Shown here in pieces: positions 8,041-17,222 of a stretch of 64,000 nucleotides of DNA. Every line of letters starts with the position of its first letter. The first letter of the stretch is position 1. The notes beneath the pieces are model-generated. The model was not told the origin of the DNA, did no database searches, and saw nothing but the letters and a program-made list of their open reading frames with translations. A program made the position numbers and the translations under genes. Source of the DNA: Hyphomonadaceae bacterium (GTDB lineage: Bacteria; Pseudomonadota; Alphaproteobacteria; Caulobacterales; Aquidulcibacteraceae); the NCBI GenBank assembly GCA_023384105.1, contig JAHDXR010000009.1, positions 62,001 to 126,000 on the forward strand, read 5' to 3'.

Positions 8041-11000
8041 GGCGCGTCAGCACCTCGGCATGCTCGAAGTCCTCGATCGCCTTGGCCGTCGCCTCGGGCG
8101 ACTTGGTGTAGCGCGCCAGCAGATCGTAGAAGACCGGCACCACGAACAGCGTCAGCATCGTCGCGACCGTCAGGCCGAAGAAGATGACGATGCCGATCGT
8201 GCCGCGGCTTTCGGCGCCGGCGCCATGGCTGACGATCAGCGGGATCGCGCCCGCCACCGTCGCGATCGACGTCATCAGCACCGGCCGGATGCGCAGATCG
8301 GCCGCGTCGAGGATCGCCTCGCGCACCGACTTGCCTTCGTCGCGGAGCTGGTTGGCGAACTCCACGATCAGAATGCCGTTCTTCGCCGATAGTGCGATGA
8401 GGATGATGAGGCCGATCTGGCTGTAGATGTTGAGCGTGCCGTCCGTGAGGAAAAGGCCGAACAACCCCCCCGCAAGCGCGAGCGGCACCGACAGCATGAT
8501 CACGATCGGGTGCACGAAACTCTCGAACTGCGCCGCCAGCACCAGGAACACGATCACCAGCGCAAAGCCGAAAGCGAAACCGATGGCGCCGGTCGCCTGG
8601 CGGAACTGGCGGGCCTGGCCGCTATAGTCGATCGCGATCGGCTGATCGCCGATCTCTTCGAGGGCGACCTGCTCGAGTTCATGCATGGCGTCGCCGATGG
8701 CGTAATCGCCCGGGATCGAGGCGCTGACGGTGACGGCGGCCTGGCGATTCATGCGCCGGCGTTCGGCGCTGTCGCCCACGGTGCGGAGCGAGACGACGGT
8801 GGACAGCGGAACGAGTTCGCCGGTGCGGTCCGAACGGACGAACTTGTTCGTGAGGTCGGCGATGTTCGAGCGCTCCCCGCGCTCGGCCTGAAGATAGACG
8901 TAATACTCCTCGCCGCGGTCGCTGATGGTGTTGATGCGGCGCGCGCCCATCGTCGCTTCCAGCGTGCGGCCGATCGCTTGCACCGAGACGCCGAGCGCGG
9001 CCGCGCGCTCGCGGTCGATATCGACCAGGACGCGCGGCGAAGACGGTTCGTAGTTCATGCGCGGACGCAGGAAGTTCGGATTCTCCCGCAGCCGGTCCAT
9101 CATGCGCTCCGCCGTCGCCGCCAGCGGCTCGTATTCCGAGCCGAGCAGAACGATCGAGGCGCCGTCGCCGCCGCGCTGGAACGCGTTCGGCATGATCACG
9201 CGCACTGTGGCGCCGGGAATCTGGCTGAAGCGCTGGTTGAGTTCGGTGACGAGTTCGGTCACCGGCCGGCGCTCGCCCCACGGCTCCAGGAAGATCATCG
9301 AGAAGCCGCTGGAAAAGCGGCCGGTGCCGGCGTCGCCGAAACCGGGCAGCACGACCATGAAGCGCGCCACTTCGCCCGCTTCGACATACTCCATCAGCGT
9401 CGATTCCACCTGCTCCATGGCGCGGCTGGTGTATTCGAAGCCCGAACCTTCGGGCGCATTGACGAAGGCCATCATCATGCCGCGGTCTTCGGGCGGGGTG
9501 AGTTCGCTCGACAATTGCGTGAACAGGAAGGCGCCGCCGAGGAACACCGCGGCGAACACCGCCAGCACGATCTTCTTGTGCTCAAGCGCGGCCTGGAGCG
9601 AGGCGCGATAGGATGCGCGCATCGCATTCAAGGCGCGGTCGACGAAGCGCGCGAGCGGCGTCGACTGGCTGGCGGGCTTCAGCAGCTTGGAACACATCAC
9701 CGGCGAGAGCGAAAGCGCGGCAAACGCCGAGATGACGACAACGCCGGCGATGGTGACCGAGAGTTCGACGAACAGCTTGCCGATATAGCCGCCGACGAAC
9801 AGCATCGGCGCGAACACCGCCACCAGCACCGCGGACGTCGCGACCACGGCGAAGAACACCTGCCGCGCGCCGCGTTGGGCGGCCACCAGGGCCGGCTCGC
9901 CCAGCGTGTCGACGCGCCGCTGCGCATTTTCGAGCACGACGATCGAGTCGTCGACGACCAGGCCGATCGAGAGCACCAGCGCCATCAGCGTCAGCAGATT
10001 GATGGTGAAGCCGAAGACGGCGAGTATCAAGAACGCGCCGATCAGGCAGACCGGGATCACCGCCGTCGGGATGAACGCCGCGCGCCATGAGCCCAGGAAC
10101 AGGTAGATGACGAGCACGACCAGAATGGTCGCTTCAAGCAAGGTCTGCGCGACGCGCGAGATCGCTTGATCGATGAAGACCGTGCCATCCGAGGTTAGCG
10201 TAAGCTCGACGCCTTGGGGCAAGGTCTCGCGGATGCGCTCGACTTCCGCTTTCACGGCCCTGGCGACGTCCAGCGCATTCGATTGGGACTGACGCACAAT
10301 GCCGATGCCGACCTGGTCGCGGCCGTTGCCGCGGAAAATGCGGCGCTCTTCCACCGGCGCGAACTCGATCCGGGCGATGTCGCCGAGCCGCACCACCGCG
10401 GCGTCGGCTTCGGACGAGCCGCGCAGCGGCAGCCGTGCAAATTCCTCCGGCGTCTGGAACGGCCGGTTGACGCGAACCTGATAGTCGCGCTCCTGGCTCT
10501 GCACATAGCCGGCGGGCAGATCGAGGTTCTGCGCGCGCAGAGCGCTCTCGACGTCCTGGACGGTGAGGCCGCGCGCGGCCATGGCGCCGGTGTCGAGCCA
10601 GATGCGCAGCGCCCGCCGGGCGTCGCCGCCAATCTGAACGTTGGCGACGCCATTGATGACGCCGAGCCGGTCGACGATGTAGCGCTGCGCGTAGTCGGAC
10701 AGCTCGACCAGATTCATCGTGTCAGAACTGAGGCTGAACCACATGATCGCGTTGGCGTCGGAATCGGCCTTGCTGATCACGGGCTCGAGCACATCGGCCG
10801 GCAGATTGCCGCGCGCGCGGCTGACCGCGTTGCGGACATCGTTGGCGGCGTCTTCGAGATCGCGGTCGAGCGTGAACTCGATATTGATCGAGGAGCGGCC
10901 GTCGCGGCTGACGGCGCTGATGACGTCGACGCCTTCGATACCCGAGAGCTGATCCTCGATGATGCGCGTGATCTGCGTCTCTACCACCTGCGCCGAGGCG

Positions 11001-11158
11001 CCGGGATAGGACGTGCTGATCGACACCACCGGCTGATCGACGTCCGGCAGCTCGCGCAGCGGCAGCGTCGTGAACGCGATCGCGCCGAAGGCGATAATGA
11101 TCAGCGAAAACACCGTCGCCAGGACCGGGCGGCGAACGGAGAGATCGGAAAGCGTCAT
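8030..11158 (-). CDS. RND multidrug efflux inner-membrane transporter (HAE-1/AcrB superfamily)
   Basis: Proton-driven exporter, the inner-membrane part of a tripartite pump. The 1042 residues show the full RND layout: a first helix (PVLATVFSLIIIAFG), a periplasmic porter domain beginning LPLRELPDVDQPVVSI, helices 2-6 with the proton-relay Asp pair in LSIGLVVDDSIVVLEN, a second porter domain and helices 7-12 including ALSAKNGILIVEFANQ (relay lysine). It begins 9 bp after its adaptor gene, so the two are one operon. No TolC-type outer-membrane channel is adjacent. Substrate class cannot be predicted; it resembles drug pumps more than heavy-metal (CusA) pumps. Confidence 0.95.
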   Translation of the reverse strand: MTLSDLSVRRPVLATVFSLIIIAFGAIAFTTLPLRELPDVDQPVVSISTSYPGASAQVVETQITRIIEDQLSGIEGVDVISAVSRDGRSSINIEFTLDRDLEDAANDVRNAVSRARGNLPADVLEPVISKADSDANAIMWFSLSSDTMNLVELSDYAQRYIVDRLGVINGVANVQIGGDARRALRIWLDTGAMAARGLTVQDVESALRAQNLDLPAGYVQSQERDYQVRVNRPFQTPEEFARLPLRGSSEADAAVVRLGDIARIEFAPVEERRIFRGNGRDQVGIGIVRQSQSNALDVARAVKAEVERIRETLPQGVELTLTSDGTVFIDQAISRVAQTLLEATILVVLVIYLFLGSWRAAFIPTAVIPVCLIGAFLILAVFGFTINLLTLMALVLSIGLVVDDSIVVLENAQRRVDTLGEPALVAAQRGARQVFFAVVATSAVLVAVFAPMLFVGGYIGKLFVELSVTIAGVVVISAFAALSLSPVMCSKLLKPASQSTPLARFVDRALNAMRASYRASLQAALEHKKIVLAVFAAVFLGGAFLFTQLSSELTPPEDRGMMMAFVNAPEGSGFEYTSRAMEQVESTLMEYVEAGEVARFMVVLPGFGDAGTGRFSSGFSMIFLEPWGERRPVTELVTELNQRFSQIPGATVRVIMPNAFQRGGDGASIVLLGSEYEPLAATAERMMDRLRENPNFLRPRMNYEPSSPRVLVDIDRERAAALGVSVQAIGRTLEATMGARRINTISDRGEEYYVYLQAERGERSNIADLTNKFVRSDRTGELVPLSTVVSLRTVGDSAERRRMNRQAAVTVSASIPGDYAIGDAMHELEQVALEEIGDQPIAIDYSGQARQFRQATGAIGFAFGFALVIVFLVLAAQFESFVHPIVIMLSVPLALAGGLFGLFLTDGTLNIYSQIGLIILIALSAKNGILIVEFANQLRDEGKSVREAILDAADLRIRPVLMTSIATVAGAIPLIVSHGAGAESRGTIGIVIFFGLTVATMLTLFVVPVFYDLLARYTKSPEATAKAIEDFEHAEVLTRPAE

Positions 11159-11167
11159 CGGCCGCGC

Positions 11168-12307
11168 CTACCCGCGCGGCCGCAGCGGCGCGTCTTCGAC
11201 GGCCGCCGCCGGCGCGGCGATCTGGACCGGCTGGCCCGGACGCACGCTCTGCACGCCCTCCGTGATCACGCGGTCGCCTCTGCCCAGACCCTCCAGCACC
11301 TCGGCCATGCCGCCGGCGCGCGCGCCGGTCTGGATACGGACAAGCTCCGCCTGCGAACCGCCCTCGGCGGCCGCCACGCGATAGACGTAGGCGCCGTCGG
11401 CGCGGTCGACGATCGCGATCTCGGGAATAGCCAGCGCTTCACGCGGGTTCGAGCGTACTTCCACCGTCATCAGCATGCCGGGCCGGAGCGCCTCGTCGCG
11501 GTTCGGCAGCATGGCCCGCACGCGCACGGTGCGCGTGTTCGGATCGATGCGGCTGTCGACGTTGGAAATGTGGCCGGCGAACGCGCGATCCGGATAGGCC
11601 GCGGTCCGCGCAACAATCTCGACGCCGTCGCGGACTCGCGCGATCTGCGTCTCGGGGACGTCGAAGTCGAGCTTGATCTCGGCGACGTCGTCGAGCGTGC
11701 CGATCTGGTCGCCCGGCCGCACGTACTGGCCGGGGCTGGCGGTGCGCAAACCGACGACGCCGGCAAACGGCGCGCGAATGGTGCGGTCGGCAATGCGCGA
11801 GCCGCCGGCGTTGAGGCGCGCTTGGGCGGCCTCCGCGGCGGCGCGGACCGTGTCCAGCCGCGCCTGAGACGCAAAACCCCGATCGAACAATTCCTGCGTG
11901 CGCCGCAATTCTTCCTGCGCCGCCTGGTCGGACGCGCGCGCCTCGGCGAGATCCGCCGCCTGTTCGACGCTCGACATCTCCACCAGCACCTGACCGCGGC
12001 GCACGCGGTCGCCGCTTTCGAACCGGATCGTCCGGATCGTATCGGCCACCTTCGGCGTCAGCACGATGCTTTCCCGCGCTTGAGCTGTGCCCAGAGCCTG
12101 CAGGCCGTCGGTGAAGACATGCATCTCCGCCGTGGCGGCGACCACGAGCAGGCCGCCGCCCGGTCCGCCTGGTCCCGGCGCGGCTTGCCCCGCCGTCGAC
12201 GCGTCCCCGCTGGACAAGATGGTCTTGCCGACAATGACCAGCGCCATCAGGCCAAGCCCGACGGCCACTACCGCTGCAAAGCTGTAGCGTCTGAAAAACC
12301 CCAACAT
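11168..12307 (-). CDS. RND efflux periplasmic adaptor (membrane fusion protein)
   Basis: Bridges the RND transporter to an outer-membrane channel. ATG 12307 gives MLGFFRRYSFAAVVAVGLGL, a single membrane anchor, after which come the lipoyl half-motifs (IRTIRFESGDRVRRGQVLVE and RTIRAPFAGVVGLRTASPG), an alpha-hairpin between them, a beta-barrel domain and the membrane-proximal domain. The product is 379 aa. The frame is open further upstream, but that stretch is antisense-like and unlike the family. Nine bp separate it from the transporter gene. Confidence 0.93.
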   Translation of the reverse strand: MLGFFRRYSFAAVVAVGLGLMALVIVGKTILSSGDASTAGQAAPGPGGPGGGLLVVAATAEMHVFTDGLQALGTAQARESIVLTPKVADTIRTIRFESGDRVRRGQVLVEMSSVEQAADLAEARASDQAAQEELRRTQELFDRGFASQARLDTVRAAAEAAQARLNAGGSRIADRTIRAPFAGVVGLRTASPGQYVRPGDQIGTLDDVAEIKLDFDVPETQIARVRDGVEIVARTAAYPDRAFAGHISNVDSRIDPNTRTVRVRAMLPNRDEALRPGMLMTVEVRSNPREALAIPEIAIVDRADGAYVYRVAAAEGGSQAELVRIQTGARAGGMAEVLEGLGRGDRVITEGVQSVRPGQPVQIAAPAAAVEDAPLRPRG

Positions 12308-12375
12308 GTAGCGGACCCTACGCGGAACTCTTTGCAAAATTGTGTCTGGAGCGGCGAACCGGCGGGGGTTTGCGA

Positions 12376-13089
12376 TCAATCCGCGATCCGACCCCACAAA
12401 CCTAACACAAACGCCGCCTCCTGGGCGCCTCCGTCTATGCGCGTGCGCAGTCCGAATTGGATCGCCCTGCCGCTCGGACGGAAATTCACCAAGGTGAACT
12501 GGGTTCGCACGGTCTCGTCGCCCGCGCGCGGCATGTCCACAAAAACCTGGCCCATGGCCAGCCAATTCTGCCCCGGGCGGTAGCCGATGGTGAGGTCCAG
12601 CCGCTCGCTCTCGCAGCCGCCTTCGAGCGCGCGCGTGGCGGCCTCTACATTGGCGAAGCCGGTGCGGCCGATATTCCTGCCGGCGAGGGCGCGGACCTCC
12701 ACGCCTCCCTCGCCGCACTTTCCCCACGGATGCGACACCCAGAGCGCGCCAGCCTGCAGCGCCACGACCCCGCCCTCGGAACGGTGAATCGCCCGTTTAG
12801 CGGCGACGGTCGCCTCGCCGCGCCAGCCCTCATAGCTGTCGCCGTTCTGCTCCATCCAAGGGGTGATGACGAACGATGTCCGCTCGCCCACGGGCGCTTC
12901 GATGTAGCCGGACGACTCGAAGAAGCTGACGCCCTCGCGCTGTCCCACCACCGAGGTCCAGATTTCCTGGCCGCCTTCGGGCGCGACCCAGGCTCCGGCG
13001 TACGCCGGCAAGGGCGCGAACGCCGCGACGGCTCCTAGGAGTCGTAGCCCGGCATGTGCCGGTCCAGTTTTCTGAGCAGCCCCGGCCAC
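12376..13089 (-). CDS. Exported protein of unknown function, possibly a small outer-membrane beta-barrel
   Basis: Not recognised as a named family. It starts at a GTG (13089) inside the aldolase-like gene (55-bp overlap) because the signal peptide needs it: LRLLGAVAAFAPLPAYA, cleavage after AYA near residue 31. The mature 205 residues alternate polar and hydrophobic positions in strand-like stretches and have many G/W/F residues (SFVITPWMEQNGDS, LDLTIGYRPGQNW, FGLRTRIDGG), as in small outer-membrane barrels. Two cysteines (WGKCGEG, EGGCESE) could form a disulphide. It precedes the RND adaptor by 68 bp in the same direction, but it is too short for a TolC channel. Confidence 0.6.
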   Translation of the reverse strand: MAGAAQKTGPAHAGLRLLGAVAAFAPLPAYAGAWVAPEGGQEIWTSVVGQREGVSFFESSGYIEAPVGERTSFVITPWMEQNGDSYEGWRGEATVAAKRAIHRSEGGVVALQAGALWVSHPWGKCGEGGVEVRALAGRNIGRTGFANVEAATRALEGGCESERLDLTIGYRPGQNWLAMGQVFVDMPRAGDETVRTQFTLVNFRPSGRAIQFGLRTRIDGGAQEAAFVLGLWGRIAD

Positions 13090-13799
13090 GCCAGCCCCGA
13101 CACCATCCCAAGCCCCTTGCTCTGCCCGACCGTCTCCTGCCGAGCGGCCTCCGGCGCGAACAGCACCTTGTCGCGCCCGCCGGAGAGGGCGTTGACCTGC
13201 TGCGCGCAGGCGCGTTCGAGGAAGAAGATGCCGATGAAGGCTTCCCCCGCGCTCCCGCCGACCGAGAGCGTGCCATGGTTGCGCAGCAGCAGCATCTTCT
13301 TGTCGCCGATATCCCTCACCAACCGCTCGCGCTCATCGAGGTTGAGCGCGACGCCCTCATAGTCGTGATAGGCGAGATTCGGGAGCACCAGCAGGGCGTT
13401 CTGCGAGATCGGCAAAAGCCCGTCTTTTTGCGCGGAAACGCCAACTCCGGCGTCGGTGTGCAGATGGATCACGCACAGCGCGTCTTCGCGCGCGGCGTGG
13501 ATCGCAGAGTGGATCGTGAAGCCCGCCGGGTTGATGTAGTATGGCGTCGGCGCGACGATGGCGCCGTCGAGGTCGACCTTCACCAGCGAAGAGGCGGTGA
13601 TCTCCTCGAAGAACATCCCGTACGGGTTGATCAGGAAGTGGTGTTCGGGGCCGGGCACGCGCATCGAGATGTGCGTGAAGATCATGTCGTCCCAGCCATG
13701 CAGCGCGACCAGGCGATAGAGCGCGGCGCAATCCACCCGCGCCTGCCATTCCTCGGCGCTCACGCGTCCCTTCAGGGAAGTACCTGCGTCGTCAGCCAT
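13035..13799 (-). CDS. Class II aldolase/adducin-family protein
   Basis: Zinc-dependent fold of fuculose-phosphate aldolase and adducin head domains. Visible family features: the early WDDMIFTHISMRVPGPEHHFLINPYG, the zinc-binding HLHTDAGVG (two histidines) with the third ligand in LLLRNHGTLSVGG, and an acidic residue in the central DDEVGV-equivalent region (YHDYEGVAL). Bacterial homologues of this length are often left as aldolase-like proteins without a known substrate. The promoter should lie in the 122 bp shared with the divergent nadK. Confidence 0.85.
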   Translation of the reverse strand: MADDAGTSLKGRVSAEEWQARVDCAALYRLVALHGWDDMIFTHISMRVPGPEHHFLINPYGMFFEEITASSLVKVDLDGAIVAPTPYYINPAGFTIHSAIHAAREDALCVIHLHTDAGVGVSAQKDGLLPISQNALLVLPNLAYHDYEGVALNLDERERLVRDIGDKKMLLLRNHGTLSVGGSAGEAFIGIFFLERACAQQVNALSGGRDKVLFAPEAARQETVGQSKGLGMVSGLAWPGLLRKLDRHMPGYDS

Positions 13800-13921
13800 C
13801 GGCGCGCTCCTCCTAATGTTGACACCCTAACCTCAAGGCGCCGGGCGCTTCAACCGAGCGTCGCCGCGTCAAGCGGGTTTAACCGAGACGCGCGCCGCCT
13901 CGGCGCGCTAATGTTGCGCCC

Positions 13922-14677
13922 ATGAAGCTCGCCTTCACCGCCAGCGCCCGCCCCGAAGCGCAAGACGCCCTGCGCCGGCTTCGCCACACCTATGGCGAAG
14001 TCGGCGAAGCCGAGGCCGACGTCATCGTCGCCCTCGGCGGCGACGGACACATGCTCGACACCCTGCGCCGGCGGCTGAAGGACAGGAAGCCGGTCTACGG
14101 CATGAACCGGGGCACGGTGGGCTTCCTGATGAACGACTACCACGAAGCCGACCTGATGGAGCGGCTGGCCCGGGCCGAACCGGTGCGCATCCGCCCCCTG
14201 GTCGCACGCTGCGAGACGGCCGTGGGCGTTGTCGAAGAGCGCGCGTTCAACGAAGTGTCGCTGCTGCGCCAGACCGCGCAGTCGGCCAAGCTGCGGATCA
14301 GCGTCGACGGGGCGGTGCGGATGAACGAACTGCTGTGCGACGGCGTGCTGATCGCCACGCCGGCCGGTTCCACGGCCTACAATTTCTCGGCCCACGGCCC
14401 GATCCTGCCGATCGACTCGCGGCTCTTGGCGCTCACGCCCATCAGCGCGTTCCGACCCCGGCGCTGGCGCGGGGCGCTGCTGCCGCATCGCGCCCACGTC
14501 CGCATCGACGTGCTGGAGCCGGATCGCCGGCCGGTGAGCGCCTCGGCCGACAACCTGGAAACCCGCAATGTGCTGGCCGTGGAGATCCACGAGGATCAGA
14601 GCGCGAGCCTGACGCTTCTGTTCGACCCTGGGCACGCCCTCGACGAGCGCGTCCTGCACGAACAGTTCATCGTCTAG
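13922..14677 (+). CDS. nadK: NAD kinase
   Basis: Phosphorylates NAD+ at the 2'-hydroxyl of the adenosine ribose to make NADP+. The GGDG motif sits at 39-42 ([15 protein letters not shown]), followed by [12 protein letters not shown], the conserved NE dyad in [10 protein letters not shown], and the signature [16 protein letters not shown]. Product is 251 aa, normal for alphaproteobacterial forms lacking the N-terminal extension. ATG 13922 is directly followed by [13 protein letters not shown], as in homologues. An Hpt gene follows after 40 bp and may be co-transcribed. Confidence 0.95.
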   Translation: MKLAFTASARPEAQDALRRLRHTYGEVGEAEADVIVALGGDGHMLDTLRRRLKDRKPVYGMNRGTVGFLMNDYHEADLMERLARAEPVRIRPLVARCETAVGVVEERAFNEVSLLRQTAQSAKLRISVDGAVRMNELLCDGVLIATPAGSTAYNFSAHGPILPIDSRLLALTPISAFRPRRWRGALLPHRAHVRIDVLEPDRRPVSASADNLETRNVLAVEIHEDQSASLTLLFDPGHALDERVLHEQFIV

Positions 14678-14717
14678 CGTCAACCCTCCGTTCACCAACG
14701 CCGCACAATCTCAAGGC

Positions 14718-15212
14718 ATGAGCGACAGCAGCGCCAAGTTCATCGATCCGCGCAGCCTGGGCCTGCGCGGACTGGAGCTTCGCAAGCCGCTGTTTGACGA
14801 AGCCGCGCTCCAGCGCGCGGACGCGGCGCTTCAGTCCATGGGCGCCTCCATGGTGGAGTGGCTCGACGCCGACATCAGCCGCCTGCAGCAGGCGCGCGCC
14901 GCGGCGGAGGCTGAGAACTGGAGCACGCCTTCGCTCGAAACGCTGCACGGCGCCGCCCACGACATCAAGGGCATGGGCGCCACCTACGGCTTCCCGATCG
15001 TCACCCAGATCGCGGCCTCGCTCTGCCGCCTCATCGAAACCGACGCCGGCAAGGCGGTGGCGCAGCACGATCCGACGCTTGTGCGCGCCCACGTCGACGC
15101 CCTGCGCGCGGCGGTGCGCGACCGTATCCAGGACACCCGCCACCCCGTCGGCGAGGCGCTGCTGCAGACGCTGGAACAGCAGGTCGAGCGGCTCGGCGTG
15201 GCGCCGCGCTGA
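14718..15212 (+). CDS. Hpt (histidine phosphotransfer) domain protein
   Basis: Single-domain phosphorelay intermediate. The helical bundle carries the phospho-acceptor histidine in AAHDIKGMGATYGFP, the canonical HxxKG context, about residue 77. A leading 50 residues (SLGLRGLELRKPLFDEAAL) and a final helix (LLQTLEQQVERLG) surround it. No histidine kinase or receiver is encoded within several kb, so partners must be elsewhere. It is followed 95 bp later by a degenerate EAL-like protein in the same direction. Confidence 0.88.
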   Translation: MSDSSAKFIDPRSLGLRGLELRKPLFDEAALQRADAALQSMGASMVEWLDADISRLQQARAAAEAENWSTPSLETLHGAAHDIKGMGATYGFPIVTQIAASLCRLIETDAGKAVAQHDPTLVRAHVDALRAAVRDRIQDTRHPVGEALLQTLEQQVERLGVAPR

Positions 15213-15307
15213 CGCGCCAAGTGCTAATGCAGTCTTCACCCTGTTCGCCCGCCCAATCTTAACCGTGCGCGTGCCATAAGGGCGGCTCACGATCTGCCGC
15301 TCTTGTG

Positions 15308-15967
15308 ATGAACGTCATTCCTTTCCGCCCTCGCGTCGCCCCCGAGCCGCTGGCTTTCGCCATCGGCGCGCGCGTCGATCTTCGTGTGGGCGCGCTGGCT
15401 TCCGGCGTGGTGCGGCCGCGCGGCGAACCGGAAGAAGCTTTCTCGTTCTCGAATCTGTCGCGCCTGCTGCGCGCGGCGCGCATGGCCTGGCTCGAACGCG
15501 GCGCGCGCGCATCGCTGACGCTCGCCGTCCCAAGCGACATTCAGAGCACCCTGGAAGCCGACCTGCTGACGGAAGCGGCGCTGGAAGCAGGCTGCACCCG
15601 CCGCAGCTTCAACGTCCAGCTCAACGAACACGAACTCGTCGCCGATGGGCCGACGCTGGCCGAGGCCCTGCGCGCGCGCGGCTGGAGCATCGTGCTGCGC
15701 GGCGACCCCGACTGCCCGCTGCCGTTCGGCGCGCGCGCGCGCGCGCTCTACAGCGAAGTCGTGATCGACACGCCGTTGACGCCGGACCCGTTCCTGGCGC
15801 TCGAATCCGGCGACCGCACGCCGCTGGGGCGCCGCCTGCTCGCCGCCAAGGCCGCCGGCCTCGTGGTCACCGCCGAGTGCGTCGCCACCGCCGCCCAGGC
15901 GCGCACGCTCGCCATCGCCGGCATCGACCGCGGCGGCGGCCCGTTCGCGGAAGCGGGCTTGCGCTAG
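15308..15967 (+). CDS. Degenerate EAL-domain-like protein, probably catalytically inactive
   Basis: Overall pattern follows EAL c-di-GMP phosphodiesterases: a helix RLLRAARMAWLERG, the strand ASLTLAVPSDIQS where EAL proteins have the NlS strand, and a C-terminal VTAECVATAAQARTLAIAGID that matches the AEGVET loop with substitutions. The metal-binding EAL (ExLLR), the DDFG pair and the KxD lysine are not recognisable, so hydrolysis is unlikely; it may bind a nucleotide or a partner. GTG 15305 directly precedes ATG 15308; the ATG is preferred. The stop overlaps that of the convergent DUF2336 gene by 4 bp. Assignment to EAL rests on pattern only. Confidence 0.55.
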   Translation: MNVIPFRPRVAPEPLAFAIGARVDLRVGALASGVVRPRGEPEEAFSFSNLSRLLRAARMAWLERGARASLTLAVPSDIQSTLEADLLTEAALEAGCTRRSFNVQLNEHELVADGPTLAEALRARGWSIVLRGDPDCPLPFGARARALYSEVVIDTPLTPDPFLALESGDRTPLGRRLLAAKAAGLVVTAECVATAAQARTLAIAGIDRGGGPFAEAGLR

Positions 15968-17106
15968 ACTGCGGCGCTGCGTCCGCCTTGCAGGCCCGAC
16001 GCATCGAGTTTCTCGAGCAGATAGTCGAGATCCTCTTTCGGCACAGACTGGAACAGCGTCAGCGTGCGCTCCAGCATGCGTTTGCGGAAAGTGATGCGAT
16101 CCTGCACGCCGCCTTCGCGCTCGACGCTGTGATACACCTCGACCGCCGCGCGGAAGGACGGATAAAGCCGCGGCGGCAGACCGGCCCGATCGAATGCGGC
16201 CTTGAGGCCCAGCGGACCGCTGTCATGCATCAACAGCCACATGCGCTGATAGGCAATGCCGCCGAGTTCCGCCATGGCGTGCTCGACGAAATCCATGTGC
16301 CCCAGGCACAGGCCGCGCATCAGCAACGAGGGCGTGAGGCGCCCGTTCAGATTAAGCTGCTGGACGAAGCGCGGCAGATCGCTCTGGCGCGCGGCCTGCT
16401 CGACGATGTCGATGGTCGCCCGCTCGCGCGAACTCATGGCGAGATCGATCGCGATCTGCGGCGGCAGCTCGTGATTGTTGACGAGATGGTCGAACAATTC
16501 GCCCGTCACCACGGAGACGAGCTTCTCGACCACCGCCACCGGCAGTTCATTGCGGTGAACCATCGCCACGGTGACGCCGGAGACCCCCTCGAAGCGCGAG
16601 AGGACGGCGTCGAGCCCCGACTCGTCGAACTCGGCATTGTCGTTCGAGAGCGCGCGCTCCACCGCTTCGGAAACGGCGTAAGCTGAAATCGCGCCGGTGA
16701 CCGTGACGGAGATGTATTCGCGGCTCGCTACCGCAATCTGCTTCGCCGGCGACGAGGCGCGGACGATCTCCACCAGATCGGCGTCGGTCAGCACCGGCGA
16801 GTTCAGGATCACCGGCAGCGCGATGCTGTCGACGTCCTGCGCCAGCTTGTTGGCGATCTCGCGCGGCAGGCGCGGCGAGTTCTTGAGCGCCACCGCAAGC
16901 GCGCGGCGCACGAGCACGGCCGCGTCTTCCGCCATGATCTTGATGATGGCTTCCGCGTGCGTGCGTTCCTCGGGGGAAAGCTCCGCCTCTTCGATGCAGC
17001 GGCAGATCTTGTGCGCGGCCATCGCACGGGTGTCATCCGTTGGCCCCTTGATCAGGGTGCGGATGTCGCTATCCGTGAGACTGGCGCGCATGGTGACAAT
17101 CGACAT
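15964..17106 (-). CDS. DUF2336-domain protein
   Basis: A 380-residue, all-helical cytoplasmic protein. The repeated short amphipathic helix pairs (SLTDSDIRTLIKG, LPREIANKLAQDVDSIALPVILNSPVLTDADL in spirit, LTPSLLMRGLCLGHMDFVEHAMAEL) suggest a HEAT-like solenoid. DUF2336 is largely an alphaproteobacterial family of unknown function. It is divergent from the CoA-transferase gene with 116 bp between them, and tail-to-tail with the degenerate EAL gene. The ATG at 17106 is followed by MSIVTMRASLTDSDI; a later ATG (sixth codon) is also possible. Confidence 0.82.
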   Translation of the reverse strand: MSIVTMRASLTDSDIRTLIKGPTDDTRAMAAHKICRCIEEAELSPEERTHAEAIIKIMAEDAAVLVRRALAVALKNSPRLPREIANKLAQDVDSIALPVILNSPVLTDADLVEIVRASSPAKQIAVASREYISVTVTGAISAYAVSEAVERALSNDNAEFDESGLDAVLSRFEGVSGVTVAMVHRNELPVAVVEKLVSVVTGELFDHLVNNHELPPQIAIDLAMSSRERATIDIVEQAARQSDLPRFVQQLNLNGRLTPSLLMRGLCLGHMDFVEHAMAELGGIAYQRMWLLMHDSGPLGLKAAFDRAGLPPRLYPSFRAAVEVYHSVEREGGVQDRITFRKRMLERTLTLFQSVPKEDLDYLLEKLDASGLQGGRSAAV

Positions 17107-17222
17107 TTTGGGCGCTCGCGCTGCACAGCGGCGGCGACTCCCGCCGCCCCGACTGCGGCAGCCTCGCGGGCGACCCTTAACGAAAGCTTGATTGCGCCGT
17201 CGTTGCAGGGAGGGAACGGCGC

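Noticed and set aside
12376-13089. TolC-like outer-membrane channel for the RND pump
   Set aside because: At 237 residues with no coiled-coil helices it is too short and of the wrong type.
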